Source of the DNA: Rhizobium sp. Root1212
GTDB taxonomy: Bacteria; Pseudomonadota; Alphaproteobacteria; Rhizobiales; Rhizobiaceae
Assembly: GCF_001424985.1 (NCBI RefSeq)
Contig: NZ_LMDA01000010.1
Location: 1-64,000 of the forward strand
Direction: 5' to 3'
DNA: 64,000 bases
Shown: one piece after another, positions 1 to 11,884 of the stretch
Numbering within the stretch: the first letter of the stretch is position 1
How the letters are laid out: every line of letters starts with the position of its first letter
Position numbers and translations under genes: made by a program
Notes under the pieces: generated by a model
Database searches by the model: none
The model's input: only the letters and a program-made list of their open reading frames with translations
Told to the model about the DNA's origin: nothing

Positions 1-63
1 CATCCCCGCATTTCCTAAGAAACTTCAGAGCGAGTTCGTCGGTCGCCAGCAGCGCCGCCGCCC

Positions 64-108
64 TCGTTGGTGAGCGGGTTATAGTCCCCCACCAACGAAA
101 TAGTCAAC
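64..108. repeat. Inverted repeat in left-edge intergenic region
   Basis: A 9-bp perfect stem (TCGTTGGTG at 64-72 pairing with CACCAACGA at 100-108) encloses a 27-base loop. It lies in about 410 bases without a convincing gene before the first CDS. The rest of this stretch is A/T-rich around 115-180 and pyrimidine-rich near 210-225, which would suit a promoter region, but no clean promoter can be picked. The stem has no T-run, so a simple intrinsic terminator is unlikely. Confidence 0.4.
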
Positions 109-413
109 AGGGTTTTTCAGAAAAAATGACAGTTTTCTGACAAGGCCCGGATTTCCAGGGATTTGAGGGGCAAAAAAGTTTCGAGGCCCTCTGCTTGGAT
201 AATTTACCCCCCTCCCCTCTTATATAGGGGCTTCTCTGCCCTCAGTTTTTCACAATCACCGCCTCTAAGCAGAAGGGTACAGTGAACGACCGCTTCATTT
301 CCCCTATGCCGAGCCGCAAGTTTGACTCGCCGGGCCGAAAGATGCACAAGTTTGCGACAACCGACAGAGACCATAATAAAAAACGGCTGCAATAGGGACC
401 CTGCTTTATTGGC

Positions 414-2378
414 ATGACCACGGATAGGAACACGATCCGGTCGCTCGGCAACGAGCCTCCGATCCTGGCGGATGGCCGCAAGGCACCTGACCGGCGCGAG
501 ATTTCATTGCGCTGGCTGTCGGGTACGTTCCTGACCGGCATCACCTCCAGCCTTCTTATGGGTGTCGCTCTTTTTGCCGCCCTCGACGGCCGCCAGCAGC
601 TCGCCATTCCGGCTGAAGCCTATGCCGCCCTCGATCCGGGTGTTCGCGGTAGCCAGCCGGCCGCCTCCGCCAAGCGCGGCAACCGCATTCTCTCTCCCAG
701 CATCGTTGCCAAGCCTTCGGATCGCACAATCCTCGAAGTCTCGACGATGATCCACGACGGCGAGAAGGAAGTGGTGCGCCGCCAGCCCTTCTCCCATGTG
801 AAGATGACGCTGGCCGCCAATCATCAGCCGTCCGAGAATTATCCGAGCTTCGATCCCCTGGCGATCTTCTCTTCGGACGAAGCCGAAGCCGCCCCGCCGG
901 TCAGCCGTACCGGCACGATCTATGGTTCGGACGTCGAATCCGAAGTGGCGCTCAAGACCCTCGATTTCCCGCTGAAGGGAACGAAGCTCGCCTTTGCTCC
1001 CTCCATGACGCTCGATGAAGTCGAGGAAAATGTCCGGACCAACGGTTCGGTCCTGACCGAGGGCAACACCCAGGTCGCCTCCCTCTTCTATGTCGACCCT
1101 CGCCGTTTCGCTTCGGATGCGTCGGATCTCGATCTGCTGCAGGGGCTTTCGGCGCGCGTCGTTGAAGAGAATATGTCGGTTTCTCCATCCGAGACGATCA
1201 CCGACCAGACGACCGAATACGCCGACGACGTCATTCCCGTGCGCCGCACCACCCCGATCGCGGCTGTCATGATCAATGCCGGCTATGCCAAGGCTCAGGC
1301 CGAGGATATCGCCGGTTACCTGCGCCCGGCGCTCGGTGCCACCGACCTGCAGGAAGGCGACGTGTTGCGCATCGGCGTCATCCAGAAAGGCGAGAACGGC
1401 GAGGCCAAGGTCGTGCGCGCCACCGTCTATTCCGGCGGCCGCCACGTCTTCACCATGGCGCTCGACGATAGCGGCAGTTTCGTCAAGGCTTACGAGCCGC
1501 CTGCACTCGATGCGGTTGCGACCGCCTTCGACGACAGCGGCATGCCGACCGTGAGCGCCGGCCGCGATCTGCCCCGCGTCTATGACGGCGTCTATCGCGC
1601 CGCGCTCTCCTACGGCATGAATTCGTCGATGATTGCGCAGATGATCCGGCTGCTCGCCAGCAACGTCGATTTCCAGGCGCAACTGAAGCCAACCGACAGC
1701 CTCGAAGCCTTCTTCTCCGTCGCCGACGAAAGCGGTCAGGCAACGGACGAATCCGAGCTGCTCTATGTGAACGCGAAATTCGGCGACACGCAGACCCGCT
1801 TCTATCGCTTCCAGGACCCGGACGACAATTCCGTCGACTACTACAACGAGGAAGGCAAGAGCATCCGGCAGTTCCTGCTGCGCAACCCGGTCCCGAACGG
1901 CACCTTCCGTTCCGGCTTCGGCATGCGCCGCCACCCGATCCTCGGTTTTTCCCGCATGCACACCGGCGTCGACTGGGCAGCCCCCCGCGGCACGCCGATC
2001 ATCGCGGCCGGTAACGGCACGGTCGAAAAGGCCGGCTGGGATTCCGGCGGCTACGGCAACCAGACCCTGATCCGCCACGCCAACGGCTATGTCTCCTCCT
2101 ACAACCACCAGAGCGCGATCGCCAAGGGTGTGAAGGTCGGTTCGAAAGTGGTTCAGGGCCAGGTGATCGGCTGGGTCGGCACCACAGGCCTCTCGACCGG
2201 CCCGCACCTGCACTACGAACTGCTCGTCAACGGCAACCGTGTCGATCCCCTGCGCATCCGCCTGCCCGGCGGCAAGACGCTGGACGGCGGGGCGCTCGCC
2301 CAGTTCGAAAAGGAACGAAGCCGCATCGACGCGCTCCTGAGCAAGGACAACGGCAACGAAGTGGCTGCCGCGCAGTAA
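414..2378 (+). CDS. Membrane-anchored M23 family metallopeptidase
   Basis: A 654-residue protein with an N-terminal cytoplasmic stub, one membrane segment at about residues 35-57, a long linker with a LysM/G5-like middle part, and a C-terminal peptidase_M23 (LytM/DD-endopeptidase) domain at about 495-620. The zinc-site motifs are intact: HTGVD (His516, Asp520) and HLHYE (His598, His600). This predicts a periplasmic peptidoglycan cross-link hydrolase held in the inner membrane, for cell-wall growth or division. It is convergent with clpB and shares a bidirectional terminator with it. The ATG at 414 lacks an obvious ribosome site, but the conserved-looking N-terminus supports it. Family assignment is firm; the physiological role is inferred. 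Confidence 0.93.
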   Translation: MTTDRNTIRSLGNEPPILADGRKAPDRREISLRWLSGTFLTGITSSLLMGVALFAALDGRQQLAIPAEAYAALDPGVRGSQPAASAKRGNRILSPSIVAKPSDRTILEVSTMIHDGEKEVVRRQPFSHVKMTLAANHQPSENYPSFDPLAIFSSDEAEAAPPVSRTGTIYGSDVESEVALKTLDFPLKGTKLAFAPSMTLDEVEENVRTNGSVLTEGNTQVASLFYVDPRRFASDASDLDLLQGLSARVVEENMSVSPSETITDQTTEYADDVIPVRRTTPIAAVMINAGYAKAQAEDIAGYLRPALGATDLQEGDVLRIGVIQKGENGEAKVVRATVYSGGRHVFTMALDDSGSFVKAYEPPALDAVATAFDDSGMPTVSAGRDLPRVYDGVYRAALSYGMNSSMIAQMIRLLASNVDFQAQLKPTDSLEAFFSVADESGQATDESELLYVNAKFGDTQTRFYRFQDPDDNSVDYYNEEGKSIRQFLLRNPVPNGTFRSGFGMRRHPILGFSRMHTGVDWAAPRGTPIIAAGNGTVEKAGWDSGGYGNQTLIRHANGYVSSYNHQSAIAKGVKVGSKVVQGQVIGWVGTTGLSTGPHLHYELLVNGNRVDPLRIRLPGGKTLDGGALAQFEKERSRIDALLSKDNGNEVAAAQ

Positions 2379-2411
2379 GGCGCCAATTGCCCATCCAAAC
2401 TCCAGATACAA

Positions 2412-2439
2412 AAAGGGCCGCTCCGAAGAGCGGCCCTTT
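2412..2439. terminator. Bidirectional intrinsic terminator between M23 gene and clpB
   Basis: A 12-bp perfect stem (AAAGGGCCGCTC / GAGCGGCCCTTT) with a CGAA tetraloop, flanked by A-rich sequence on the left and a T-run on the right. It sits 33 bases after the M23 stop and 17 bases before the end of the convergent clpB, so it can serve both genes. Confidence 0.9.
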
Positions 2440-2456
2440 CTTTTTCATCGCAAGCC

Positions 2457-5060
<2,604 letters not shown>

Positions 5061-5397
5061 CAATTTACCTCCGTGGATCGGAGAGCCCTGATTGCGGCGC
5101 TCACCGATGGTTCAGGATCAGGCTCCCAGAAGAGGCAAGCCTGTCATATCGACCGACATTCGCATTGCGCGAGGTCAATCGCTTGGTGAGAATATGGGAG
5201 GGGCAAGAAGGAAATTAAAGGGATGAATAGCGGGTCCGATAACGAAATCGTGAGCGACGTTTCCATCCTCAGCCACGACCCATGATCGAACAGAAGAACC
5301 ACGTAAAACACCCATCAGCTTTGGCTTTGCGCAGTCTTCATTTCCATCGGTGTTTTCCGTAAACCTGAAACTCGCGACATACAGGATACGAAACGGA

Positions 5398-5838
5398 ATG
5401 GCACGAAGAAATCAGTTCAAGGGGATTTGTCACGATCTCCTCGAGACATTTGTCAGCAGGTACAACGATCTGAATGGATACTGGGCGCTCGGTCAGTATC
5501 AGGCGTATGTGTTGGACAAGAAGCTTGAACAGCTTGACTTCGACCTCATTGGCGGCACGAAAGATATGGATGCTTCCCCATTCGCCGACACCATCACCTA
5601 TTACAGAGGTGCCGTCTTTCGATTGATGCGCGCAAACGCGATGGCAGACGCGTGGATGAAAAAAGCCAGCATAACATTCAAATCCACCGGACCGGAACAG
5701 GCCCTTTGTGCCACCCACCTGACATGCGATCTCGACAAGGTCTTCCGACACGAGCAATTGGTCGAAGTGAGGCGCCACGATCCGCTGATGGAGTATCGAA
5801 GAGGGGCATACGGACCATCCAATCAGAAAGGACAGTGA
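5398..5838 (+). CDS. Conserved hypothetical protein
   Basis: A 146-residue soluble protein if it starts at ATG 5398 (first residues MARRNQFKG). An in-frame GTG at 5350 would add 16 residues with a poorer context. No signal peptide, membrane segment or catalytic motif is visible; the protein is rich in aromatic residues (YNDLNGYWALGQYQ). I recall similar short uncharacterised proteins in rhizobia but assign no function. It lies alone between clpB (divergent) and the DUF4167 gene (convergent) and ends just before a shared terminator. Confidence 0.75.
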   Translation: MARRNQFKGICHDLLETFVSRYNDLNGYWALGQYQAYVLDKKLEQLDFDLIGGTKDMDASPFADTITYYRGAVFRLMRANAMADAWMKKASITFKSTGPEQALCATHLTCDLDKVFRHEQLVEVRRHDPLMEYRRGAYGPSNQKGQ

Positions 5839-5867
5839 GCCCGAAAGAGTGCCTGTTTCGAAAAGCA

Positions 5868-5895
5868 AAAGGCCCGGAACACCGTCCGGGCCTTT
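5868..5895. terminator. Bidirectional intrinsic terminator
   Basis: An 11-bp stem AAAGGCCCGGA / TCCGGGCCTTT with a 6-base loop, placed between the convergent ends of the 5398 gene and the DUF4167 gene. A-rich left flank and T-containing right arm suit both directions. Confidence 0.85.
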
Positions 5896-5916
5896 CGAAA
5901 ACCAAGCAGAGAAAGC

Positions 5917-6633
5917 TTACTCGGAAACCTCGGCCATTGCCGGAGCTTCGCCACCCTCAGGCGCTGCACCCTCTTCCGCATTCGCTTCGCCGCGACGCGG
6001 CTGGCGGCGGGGGCGCGGGGCACTGCGGCGGCGCGTGGGGGCCCGGCCTGCGGGGGCAGCGGCTTCCTCTTCCAGTGCCACTTCGGCCGGAACGCCTTCG
6101 ATCACCGGCTGCGGGCCGGAACCATCGACGACGGGCTGCGGCTGCGGCTGAGCTTGCGGTTGGGGCTGCTGCTGGCGAACCTTCGGCTGCGGTGCGGGCT
6201 GGACCGGCTGAACAACGGCAGGTGCCTCTTCGGTGTAACCCTGATCCTGATCGTCCTGATCGTTCGTGTCCCGATCCGAGTTGTCACGCTCGTCGAAGCT
6301 GTTGCGGTCGTCGCGCTGGAAGCGCTCCTGCATCTGCGCCTGAGCGGCGGCAATGATGCGGTTGTAGTGCTCTGCATGCTGCAGATAATTCTCGGCCATG
6401 ACCCGGTCGCCGGAGCTTTGCGCGTCACGGGCAAGGTTCATGTATTTTTCGGCGATATGCTGGGCAGTGCCACGAATCTTCACATCCGGGCCTGAGCTGT
6501 CATAGGTCCGCGTCAGCGGATTCTGGCCCTTCCGGTTGTGATTGTTGTTGTTACCGCCGCCACCGCCGCCGCCATTGTTGTTGTTATTGTTGTTACGCCC
6601 ACGGCCGCGCTTGTTTTGCTGTCCTGGCCTCAT
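5917..6633 (-). CDS. DUF4167 domain protein (low-complexity, RNA-binding-like)
   Basis: A 238-residue protein. Residues 1-35 are Asn/Gly/Arg tracts, then a conserved DUF4167 core (about 38-105, containing RTYDSSGPDVKIRGTA and HAEHYNRI), then Gln/Pro- and Arg-rich low complexity. The start MRPGQQ at 6633 has AGGTGA eight bases upstream; a GTG at 6645 would add four residues. The family is characteristic of Alphaproteobacteria and has no settled function. The basic, disordered ends suggest nucleic-acid binding, which is inference. It follows prmC on the same strand after a 348-base gap, so it probably has its own promoter. Confidence 0.9.
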   Translation of the reverse strand: MRPGQQNKRGRGRNNNNNNNGGGGGGGNNNNHNRKGQNPLTRTYDSSGPDVKIRGTAQHIAEKYMNLARDAQSSGDRVMAENYLQHAEHYNRIIAAAQAQMQERFQRDDRNSFDERDNSDRDTNDQDDQDQGYTEEAPAVVQPVQPAPQPKVRQQQPQPQAQPQPQPVVDGSGPQPVIEGVPAEVALEEEAAAPAGRAPTRRRSAPRPRRQPRRGEANAEEGAAPEGGEAPAMAEVSE

Positions 6634-6981
6634 CGTGTTATTCACCTGGATTCTCTTGATAAGTGATGATCATGTGGCTTCGTGGCCTGATCGGTCAATG
6701 CCGGATCAGGCAAACACGCGCCGCGAACCAGCCGCTTCATGGCGGCACCTTCGCCGGTTAAAGTCAAAATAACAGGTACCCGCACAAGGCACTGTCGAAC
6801 CTTAGCAACTCTTTTGTGAGAGCAATCTCTGCGGCCAGGTCAAACCGGAACGAATCTTGGTCGAAGACCTTCTGCCCAGTGCGTGGCCGCAACCTAACCG
6901 TCTTCCCTCGCGATTCCAAGCTTTTTCTTGCAAGTGCTAACAGAAGACGGCCTTTCCGCCCCCTGCTGATGCCTTATTGCA
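6634..6981. other. Intergenic region upstream of the DUF4167 gene
   Basis: About 350 bases without a gene. It contains an 8-bp inverted repeat GCCTGATC / GATCAGGC at 6685-6711, roughly 50-80 bases upstream of the DUF4167 start, which could be an operator. I see no other feature I can support. Confidence 0.4.
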
Positions 6982-7842
6982 TCATCCCGTCGTGAACAGA
7001 ATAGCCCTGTCGTTTCCACTAAGATCGCGAATGCTCTCAAGCACCGTAAAACCATGTTCCTCAAACACAGCCCCGACAATCACCAGTTGGTCATAGCCGA
7101 TTTCGACGCCGACAAGCCCGCCCTCCTTGAGGTGGCTCCGCGCTCCCGCGGCAATCCTGCGATAGGCGTCAAGCCCGTCCACACCACCATCGAGCGCGAT
7201 ATCCGGATCGTGATCACGCACTTCCGGCGCAAGCGACAAGACGACATCGCTGCGGATATAGGGCGGGTTGGAAACAATAATGTCGAAGCGGCCATCGACG
7301 GCTTCGAACCAGTCGCTCTCCAGGGTCTCAAAGCGCGACCCGAGACCATTGAGATCGGCATTGGCGCGCGCCGTTTCAAGGGCCTCCGCCGAAATATCCG
7401 TCCCGACCCCGTGCGCGCCTTCGACCGCGCTCAGGATGCCCAAGCAGATCGCCCCGGTCCCCGTGCCGAGATCGATGATCCGGCACTCGCCTTTTTCCAT
7501 CATTCTCCGCCGCGCAAAGGGCACCAGCCCCTCGACGATCATCTCGCTGTCCGGCCGCGGCTCCAGCGTCGCTTTCGACATGGTCAGCGTCAGCCCATAG
7601 AATTCCCGCCGACCGAGAATCCGGTAGACCGGCTCATGCGCCGCCCGCCGCTCGATCGCCGCGCGGACCCGTGCTGCATCCTCCGCCGAAACGGCCACAT
7701 CGCCGCGCACCATCAGATCGGTTGCGGAAAGCCCGAGCAGCCCGGAAACCAGCACCCGCGCATCGAGCGCCGCCTCGCCGATATGGGCCTCAAAAAAACG
7801 TTTCTTCGCTTCGGCAAGCAGGCTTTCGCGCGTGTCGCTCAT
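6982..7842 (-). CDS. prmC: Peptide chain release factor N5-glutamine methyltransferase PrmC
   Basis: A 286-residue class I methyltransferase with an N-terminal helical substrate domain, the SAM-binding motif [10 protein letters not shown] near 126, and the NPPY signature at 192-195, which holds the amide of the target glutamine. It methylates the Gln of the GGQ motif in RF1/RF2 to speed peptide release. The start codon overlaps the prfA stop by four bases (7839-7842), so the modifier is translationally coupled to its substrate. Length and motifs are normal for the family. Confidence 0.97.
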   Translation of the reverse strand: MSDTRESLLAEAKKRFFEAHIGEAALDARVLVSGLLGLSATDLMVRGDVAVSAEDAARVRAAIERRAAHEPVYRILGRREFYGLTLTMSKATLEPRPDSEMIVEGLVPFARRRMMEKGECRIIDLGTGTGAICLGILSAVEGAHGVGTDISAEALETARANADLNGLGSRFETLESDWFEAVDGRFDIIVSNPPYIRSDVVLSLAPEVRDHDPDIALDGGVDGLDAYRRIAAGARSHLKEGGLVGVEIGYDQLVIVGAVFEEHGFTVLESIRDLSGNDRAILFTTG

Positions 7843-8921
7843 CCCTTCATCTCGCCAAGCTGCGCCAGCTGGTCGGCCTGATAGTCGGCCAGCAGCGCGT
7901 CCACCACCTCGTCGATTTCACCCATCATCATCCGGTCGATCTTGTAGAGCGTCAGGTTGATGCGGTGGTCGGTCACCCGCCCTTGAGGGAAATTATAGGT
8001 GCGGATACGCTCGGAACGGTCCCCCGAGCCGACCTGGCTCTTGCGTGAGGCGGAACGTTCGCTATCGGCCTTCTGTCGCTCCATGTCATAGAGCCGCGAA
8101 CGCAGCACCTGCATCGCCTTGGCGCGGTTCTGGTGCTGGGATTTTTCCGAGCTGGTGACGACGATGCCGGTTGGCAGGTGAGTGATGCGCACCGCCGAGT
8201 CCGTCGTATTGACGTGCTGACCGCCGGCGCCCGAGGAGCGCATCGTATCGATGCGGATATCCTCGTTGCGGATTTCGATATCGATATCCTCGGCCTCCGG
8301 CAAAACCGCAACCGTCGCCGCCGAGGTATGGATGCGTCCCTGCGTTTCCGTATCAGGCACCCGCTGCACCCGATGCACACCGGATTCGAACTTCAGCTTG
8401 GAAAACACCCCGCGCCCGGTGACGTTGGCGATGATTTCCTTGAACCCGCCGGCATCGCCTTCGCTGGCGGAAAGAACTTCCACCTTCCAGCCCTTGTCGG
8501 CAGCATAGCGCTCATACATGCGAAACAGATCGCCCGCAAAAAGCGCCGCCTCGGAACCGCCCGTTCCGGCGCGGATTTCAAGGATCGCGCTCTTCTCGTC
8601 GGCCGCGTCCTTCGGCAGGAGCAGGATTTGCATATCCTTCTCCAACGCCTCGATCCGCTCTTCGATCTCGGGCTTTTCCATTTCGGCCAGATCGCGCATC
8701 TCGCGATCGGTGGCCTTGTCGGACAAGAGCGCCTCGATCTCGGCCAGTTCCTTCTCGGCCTTTTCATAGGCGCGTATCTTGGTCACGACCGGCTGCAGCT
8801 CGGAATATTCCGAAGCGAGCTTCACATAGACATCCGCTGCCGGCCCTTCGGCCATGCGCGCTTCGATCTCTGCGAACCGACGCTCAAGCTCGCGCATTTT
8901 TTCGACGGGAAGTGTAGCCAA
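7839..8921 (-). CDS. prfA: Peptide chain release factor 1
   Basis: A 360-residue class I release factor. The catalytic GGQ is at 233-235 in the context [20 protein letters not shown]. The codon-recognition domain precedes it; the length is typical of RF1 (UAA/UAG). It acts in the ribosomal A site to hydrolyse peptidyl-tRNA. The gene is followed by overlapping prmC and preceded, three bases away, by a DUF559 gene, so the three probably share a transcript reading from ptsP. Confidence 0.98.
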   Translation of the reverse strand: MATLPVEKMRELERRFAEIEARMAEGPAADVYVKLASEYSELQPVVTKIRAYEKAEKELAEIEALLSDKATDREMRDLAEMEKPEIEERIEALEKDMQILLLPKDAADEKSAILEIRAGTGGSEAALFAGDLFRMYERYAADKGWKVEVLSASEGDAGGFKEIIANVTGRGVFSKLKFESGVHRVQRVPDTETQGRIHTSAATVAVLPEAEDIDIEIRNEDIRIDTMRSSGAGGQHVNTTDSAVRITHLPTGIVVTSSEKSQHQNRAKAMQVLRSRLYDMERQKADSERSASRKSQVGSGDRSERIRTYNFPQGRVTDHRINLTLYKIDRMMMGEIDEVVDALLADYQADQLAQLGEMKG

Positions 8922-8924
8922 GAT

Positions 8925-9341
8925 TTACTCCGCAGGTGCCAGTTCATCGGGCAGCGGCGACCTTTGAGCCGGAATGAATGTGAGGTCAAGCGACCTGACC
9001 TCGTGAACCAGCCGATTTTCGACAATTGCGACGATGGTTTCGAGAACGCACGTGCGTTGTTGCAAAACACAGGTGTTCCAGAAGCGCGCGACGCTCCAGC
9101 CATCCGCGCTCATATAAGCATCACGCCTTGCATCATGCTGGCTGCCGTCCACCTCAATGACGAGACGACCGTGCCGGCAGGCGAAATCAGCAAAATAAGG
9201 CCCGATCGGCAATTGCCGGACGAATTTGTAACCATTCAACCGGCGCCCTCGCAATTCGGCCCAAAGAGCAGCTTCCGCATCGTTGTCTATCTTTCGCAGA
9301 GTGCGGGCGCGTTCGGTCTTTCGCTCGTCGGGTCCTCGCAC
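8925..9341 (-). CDS. DUF559 (endonuclease-fold) protein
   Basis: A 138-residue protein of the DUF559/very-short-patch-repair-like fold. It has the family pattern of an N-terminal LRKIDNDAEAALWAEL helix, then FVRQLPIGPYFADF and the conserved EVDGSQHD acidic/Gln/His strand that resembles a PD-(D/E)xK nuclease centre. I chose GTG at 9341 because GGAGG lies seven bases upstream; the TTG at 9356 would overlap that site. These proteins are common and poorly characterised; catalytic activity is unproven. The stop lies three bases before prfA. Confidence 0.88.
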   Translation of the reverse strand: MRGPDERKTERARTLRKIDNDAEAALWAELRGRRLNGYKFVRQLPIGPYFADFACRHGRLVIEVDGSQHDARRDAYMSADGWSVARFWNTCVLQQRTCVLETIVAIVENRLVHEVRSLDLTFIPAQRSPLPDELAPAE

Positions 9342-9357
9342 GGTGACACCTCCCAAT

Positions 9358-9403
9358 GCCCCTCACCCTAGCCCTCTCCCCGCACGCGGGGAGAGGGGAC
9401 GAC
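9358..9403 (+). repeat. Rhizobial intergenic palindrome, type A
   Basis: CCCTCACCCTAGCCCTCTCC followed by a CCCCGC-ACG-GCGGGG-type palindrome and GAGAGGGG. The same element occurs inverted at 27832-27874. It resembles the RIME-class mosaic repeats described in rhizobia. It lies between ptsP and the DUF559 gene. Confidence 0.8.
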
Positions 9404-9468
9404 GAAATATGCCGCTCCTTGAGCGTAGCACAACTTAGAGGGGAGTGAAAAAGCGAGAGTTGGCCATT

Positions 9469-9521
9469 TGTCCCTTCTCCCCGCAAGCGGGGAGAAGGTG
9501 CCCGACAGGGCGGATGAAGGG
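9469..9521 (-). repeat. Rhizobial intergenic palindrome, type B
   Basis: TCCCTTCTCCCCGC-AAG-CGGGGAGAAGG followed by a TGCCCGACAGGGCGGATGA tail. It is the complement of the type-B elements at 17122, 20961 and 27908 and parallel to 20888. It lies just after the ptsP stop codon, so it may act as a transcript-end hairpin. Confidence 0.8.
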
Positions 9522-9527
9522 CAGCGT

Positions 9528-11795
9528 TTATAAAGGAACCCCATTCTCGGCAGCAAATTCGACCAGCATCTCCCGCACCGGCCGCAATCCCTTGTGCTCG
9601 TCCAGCGCCGCATGCAGCATGCTGGCCAGTTTATCGACATCGAGCGCCAAGAGCATGGCCTTCACAGGGCCGACCGCCGTCGGCGACATCGAAACAGAGC
9701 GGAAACCGATCCCCATCAAGGCCATGGCCGAAAGCGGTTTGCTCGCCATCTCGCCGCACAGCGTGACGCTCGTGTCGTTGCGCTCTCCGGCCCTGACGAT
9801 ATCGCGCAGCATCCGCAGAAACGGCCGCCCGAGCACGTCGAAACGATCCGAAACCCGCGCATTGCCGCGATCGACCGCCATGGCGAACTGGAAGAGATCG
9901 TTCGAGCCGACGGAAACGAAATCAACCTCGCTCATCAGTTCGTCGAGCTGCCACAGCAAGGCCGGCACTTCCAGCATCGCGCCGAACTGCAGCTTGCGCG
10001 GCAGTTGCTCGCCGGTCTTGGATTGCCGCTGGATTTCTTTCTGCAACAGCTCGCGCACCTGCCGAAGCTCCGAAACCTCGGTCACCATCGGCAGCATCAG
10101 CTTCAGCTCTTCGCCCGCCGAAGCGCGCAACATGGCCCGAAGCTGGGTGCGCAACAACCCCGGACGATCGAGCGAAAGGCGGATCGCCCGCCAGCCCAAA
10201 GCCGGGTTTTCTTCCTCGGCCGCGCGGAAATACGGCACCACCTTGTCGCCGCCGATATCGAGCGTACGGAAGGTCACGGGCTTGCCGCCCGCCTGCTTCA
10301 TCACATTGCGATAGAAGGCTTCCTGCTCTTCCATCTTCGGCATGGTGGAGGCGATCATGAATTGCAGTTCGGTGCGGAACAGCCCGATACCCTCGGCACC
10401 GGATTCCGCCAGTTGCGGCAGATCGACCAAAAGGCCGGCATTCATCTGCAGCCTGATGCGCTTGCCGTCCCTGGTCACCGGCTCGACATCGCGCAGCGCC
10501 CGGAATTGCTCCTGCCGGCGTGCCCTGAGCCGTACCTTCTCCGCGTAAGCCCGCTGCAGATCGGCCATCGGCCGCAAATGCACCTTGCCATCGTCGCCAT
10601 CGATGATGATGGCGTCGCGATTTTCCGCCAGCGCCACGGCACCCGCCGCCTGGCCGACGACCGGGATGCCCATTGCCCGCGCCACGATGACGACGTGGCT
10701 CGTGACGGCGCCCTCTTCCAGCACCAGCCCGCGAATGTTTTCGCGCGGATAGTCGAGCAGCTCGGCCGCACCCATGGCCCGCGCCACGACGACGGCATCC
10801 GACGGGAAATCGGATGCCGAAAGCTTGGCGCCATACCCCGTCAGCTGCCGCAGCAGCCGGTTCGCCAGATCGTCGAAATCGTGCATGCGTTCGCGCAGAT
10901 AGGGGTCCGTCAGCCGGATCATCCGCGCCTTGGTCTCGCTCTGCACCCGCTCGACCGCCGCTTCCGCGGTGAGGCCGTTGCGGATCGCCTCTTCAAGCTT
11001 CCTCACCCAGCCGCGGTCATGGGCGAACATCCGGTAGGCTTCCAGCACCGCCCGGTGCTCGCCTTCCATTGAAACGTCGCGCCGCGACAGCATGTCGTCG
11101 ATGGAGATGCGCAGCGACCCCAGCGCCTCGGCCAGCCGACCGAGTTCGTGCTCGGTGTCGTCGTTGAGCAGATTGGTCACGACGATGCGCGGCTCGTGCA
11201 GCACGACGTAACCGAGGCCGACGCCTTCGTTGAAGCTCGAACCCTCGATCGTCACCGGCCGCGACAGGTCGAGTTCGAGGCCCGGCCGGGTGATTTTCTT
11301 CAGCTCGCCCGTCGCCACCATCTCGGCGAGCACCATCGCCGTGGTTTCCATCGCCTCGACTTCGTCGTCGCGATAGGTGCGGCTCGCCTTGTTCTGAACG
11401 ACGAGAACGCCGAGCGAGCGGCCAGTGCGCAGGATCGGCACGCCGAGGAAGGAGTGGTAGATCTCTTCGCCGGTCTCCGGCAGGTAGGTGAAGGCGGGAT
11501 GCGATTGCGCGTCGGAAAGATTGAGCGGTCGCGCCGAAGCGGCAATGGTGCCGACGAGGCCCTGCCCCATCTGCAGCTGCGCCAGGTGCACGGCGTCCTT
11601 GTTCAGACCTTCCGTCGCATAAAGTTCGAGAATGCCGTCGGAGCGCAGCACATAGACGGAGCACACTTCCGCGACCATGTTCTGCGCGATCTGGCGAACG
11701 ATCTGGTCAAGGCGCTCCTGCGGCTCGAGCGGCTCCGCCATCAATTCGCGCAGCCGCTTGAGAAGAACGCGTGGACCCGCCGAGAGGTCTCTCAT
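9528..11795 (-). CDS. ptsP: Phosphoenolpyruvate-protein phosphotransferase PtsP (EI-Ntr)
   Basis: A 755-residue protein: N-terminal GAF domain (about 15-165), the EI N-terminal region, the phosphohistidine swivelling domain with catalytic His366 in the motif GAVTSHVVIVARAMGIP, and the C-terminal PEP-binding TIM barrel. This is the first enzyme of the nitrogen PTS, passing phosphate from PEP to NPr and EIIA-Ntr; the GAF domain senses nitrogen status (glutamine/2-oxoglutarate in studied homologues). GGGAG lies about ten bases before the ATG. It sits after lysC on the same strand, as is common in rhizobia. Confidence 0.97.
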   Translation of the reverse strand: MRDLSAGPRVLLKRLRELMAEPLEPQERLDQIVRQIAQNMVAEVCSVYVLRSDGILELYATEGLNKDAVHLAQLQMGQGLVGTIAASARPLNLSDAQSHPAFTYLPETGEEIYHSFLGVPILRTGRSLGVLVVQNKASRTYRDDEVEAMETTAMVLAEMVATGELKKITRPGLELDLSRPVTIEGSSFNEGVGLGYVVLHEPRIVVTNLLNDDTEHELGRLAEALGSLRISIDDMLSRRDVSMEGEHRAVLEAYRMFAHDRGWVRKLEEAIRNGLTAEAAVERVQSETKARMIRLTDPYLRERMHDFDDLANRLLRQLTGYGAKLSASDFPSDAVVVARAMGAAELLDYPRENIRGLVLEEGAVTSHVVIVARAMGIPVVGQAAGAVALAENRDAIIIDGDDGKVHLRPMADLQRAYAEKVRLRARRQEQFRALRDVEPVTRDGKRIRLQMNAGLLVDLPQLAESGAEGIGLFRTELQFMIASTMPKMEEQEAFYRNVMKQAGGKPVTFRTLDIGGDKVVPYFRAAEEENPALGWRAIRLSLDRPGLLRTQLRAMLRASAGEELKLMLPMVTEVSELRQVRELLQKEIQRQSKTGEQLPRKLQFGAMLEVPALLWQLDELMSEVDFVSVGSNDLFQFAMAVDRGNARVSDRFDVLGRPFLRMLRDIVRAGERNDTSVTLCGEMASKPLSAMALMGIGFRSVSMSPTAVGPVKAMLLALDVDKLASMLHAALDEHKGLRPVREMLVEFAAENGVPL

Positions 11796-11884
11796 CGCGT
11801 AACGTCTCCCGAATGTTGATCATCGACTGCCGGTATCCGGCAGCGGCATGGTTTGGATGCCGCCACCTTACGCAATCGCTTCGA

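Noticed and set aside
504..2411. 635-codon open frame antisense to the M23 peptidase
   Set aside because: The plus-strand protein has intact catalytic motifs; the antisense product has no recognisable domain and spans the terminator.
5061..5063. TTG as the clpB start codon
   Set aside because: It lies three bases from GGAGGT; the next codon, ATG 5060, has proper spacing.
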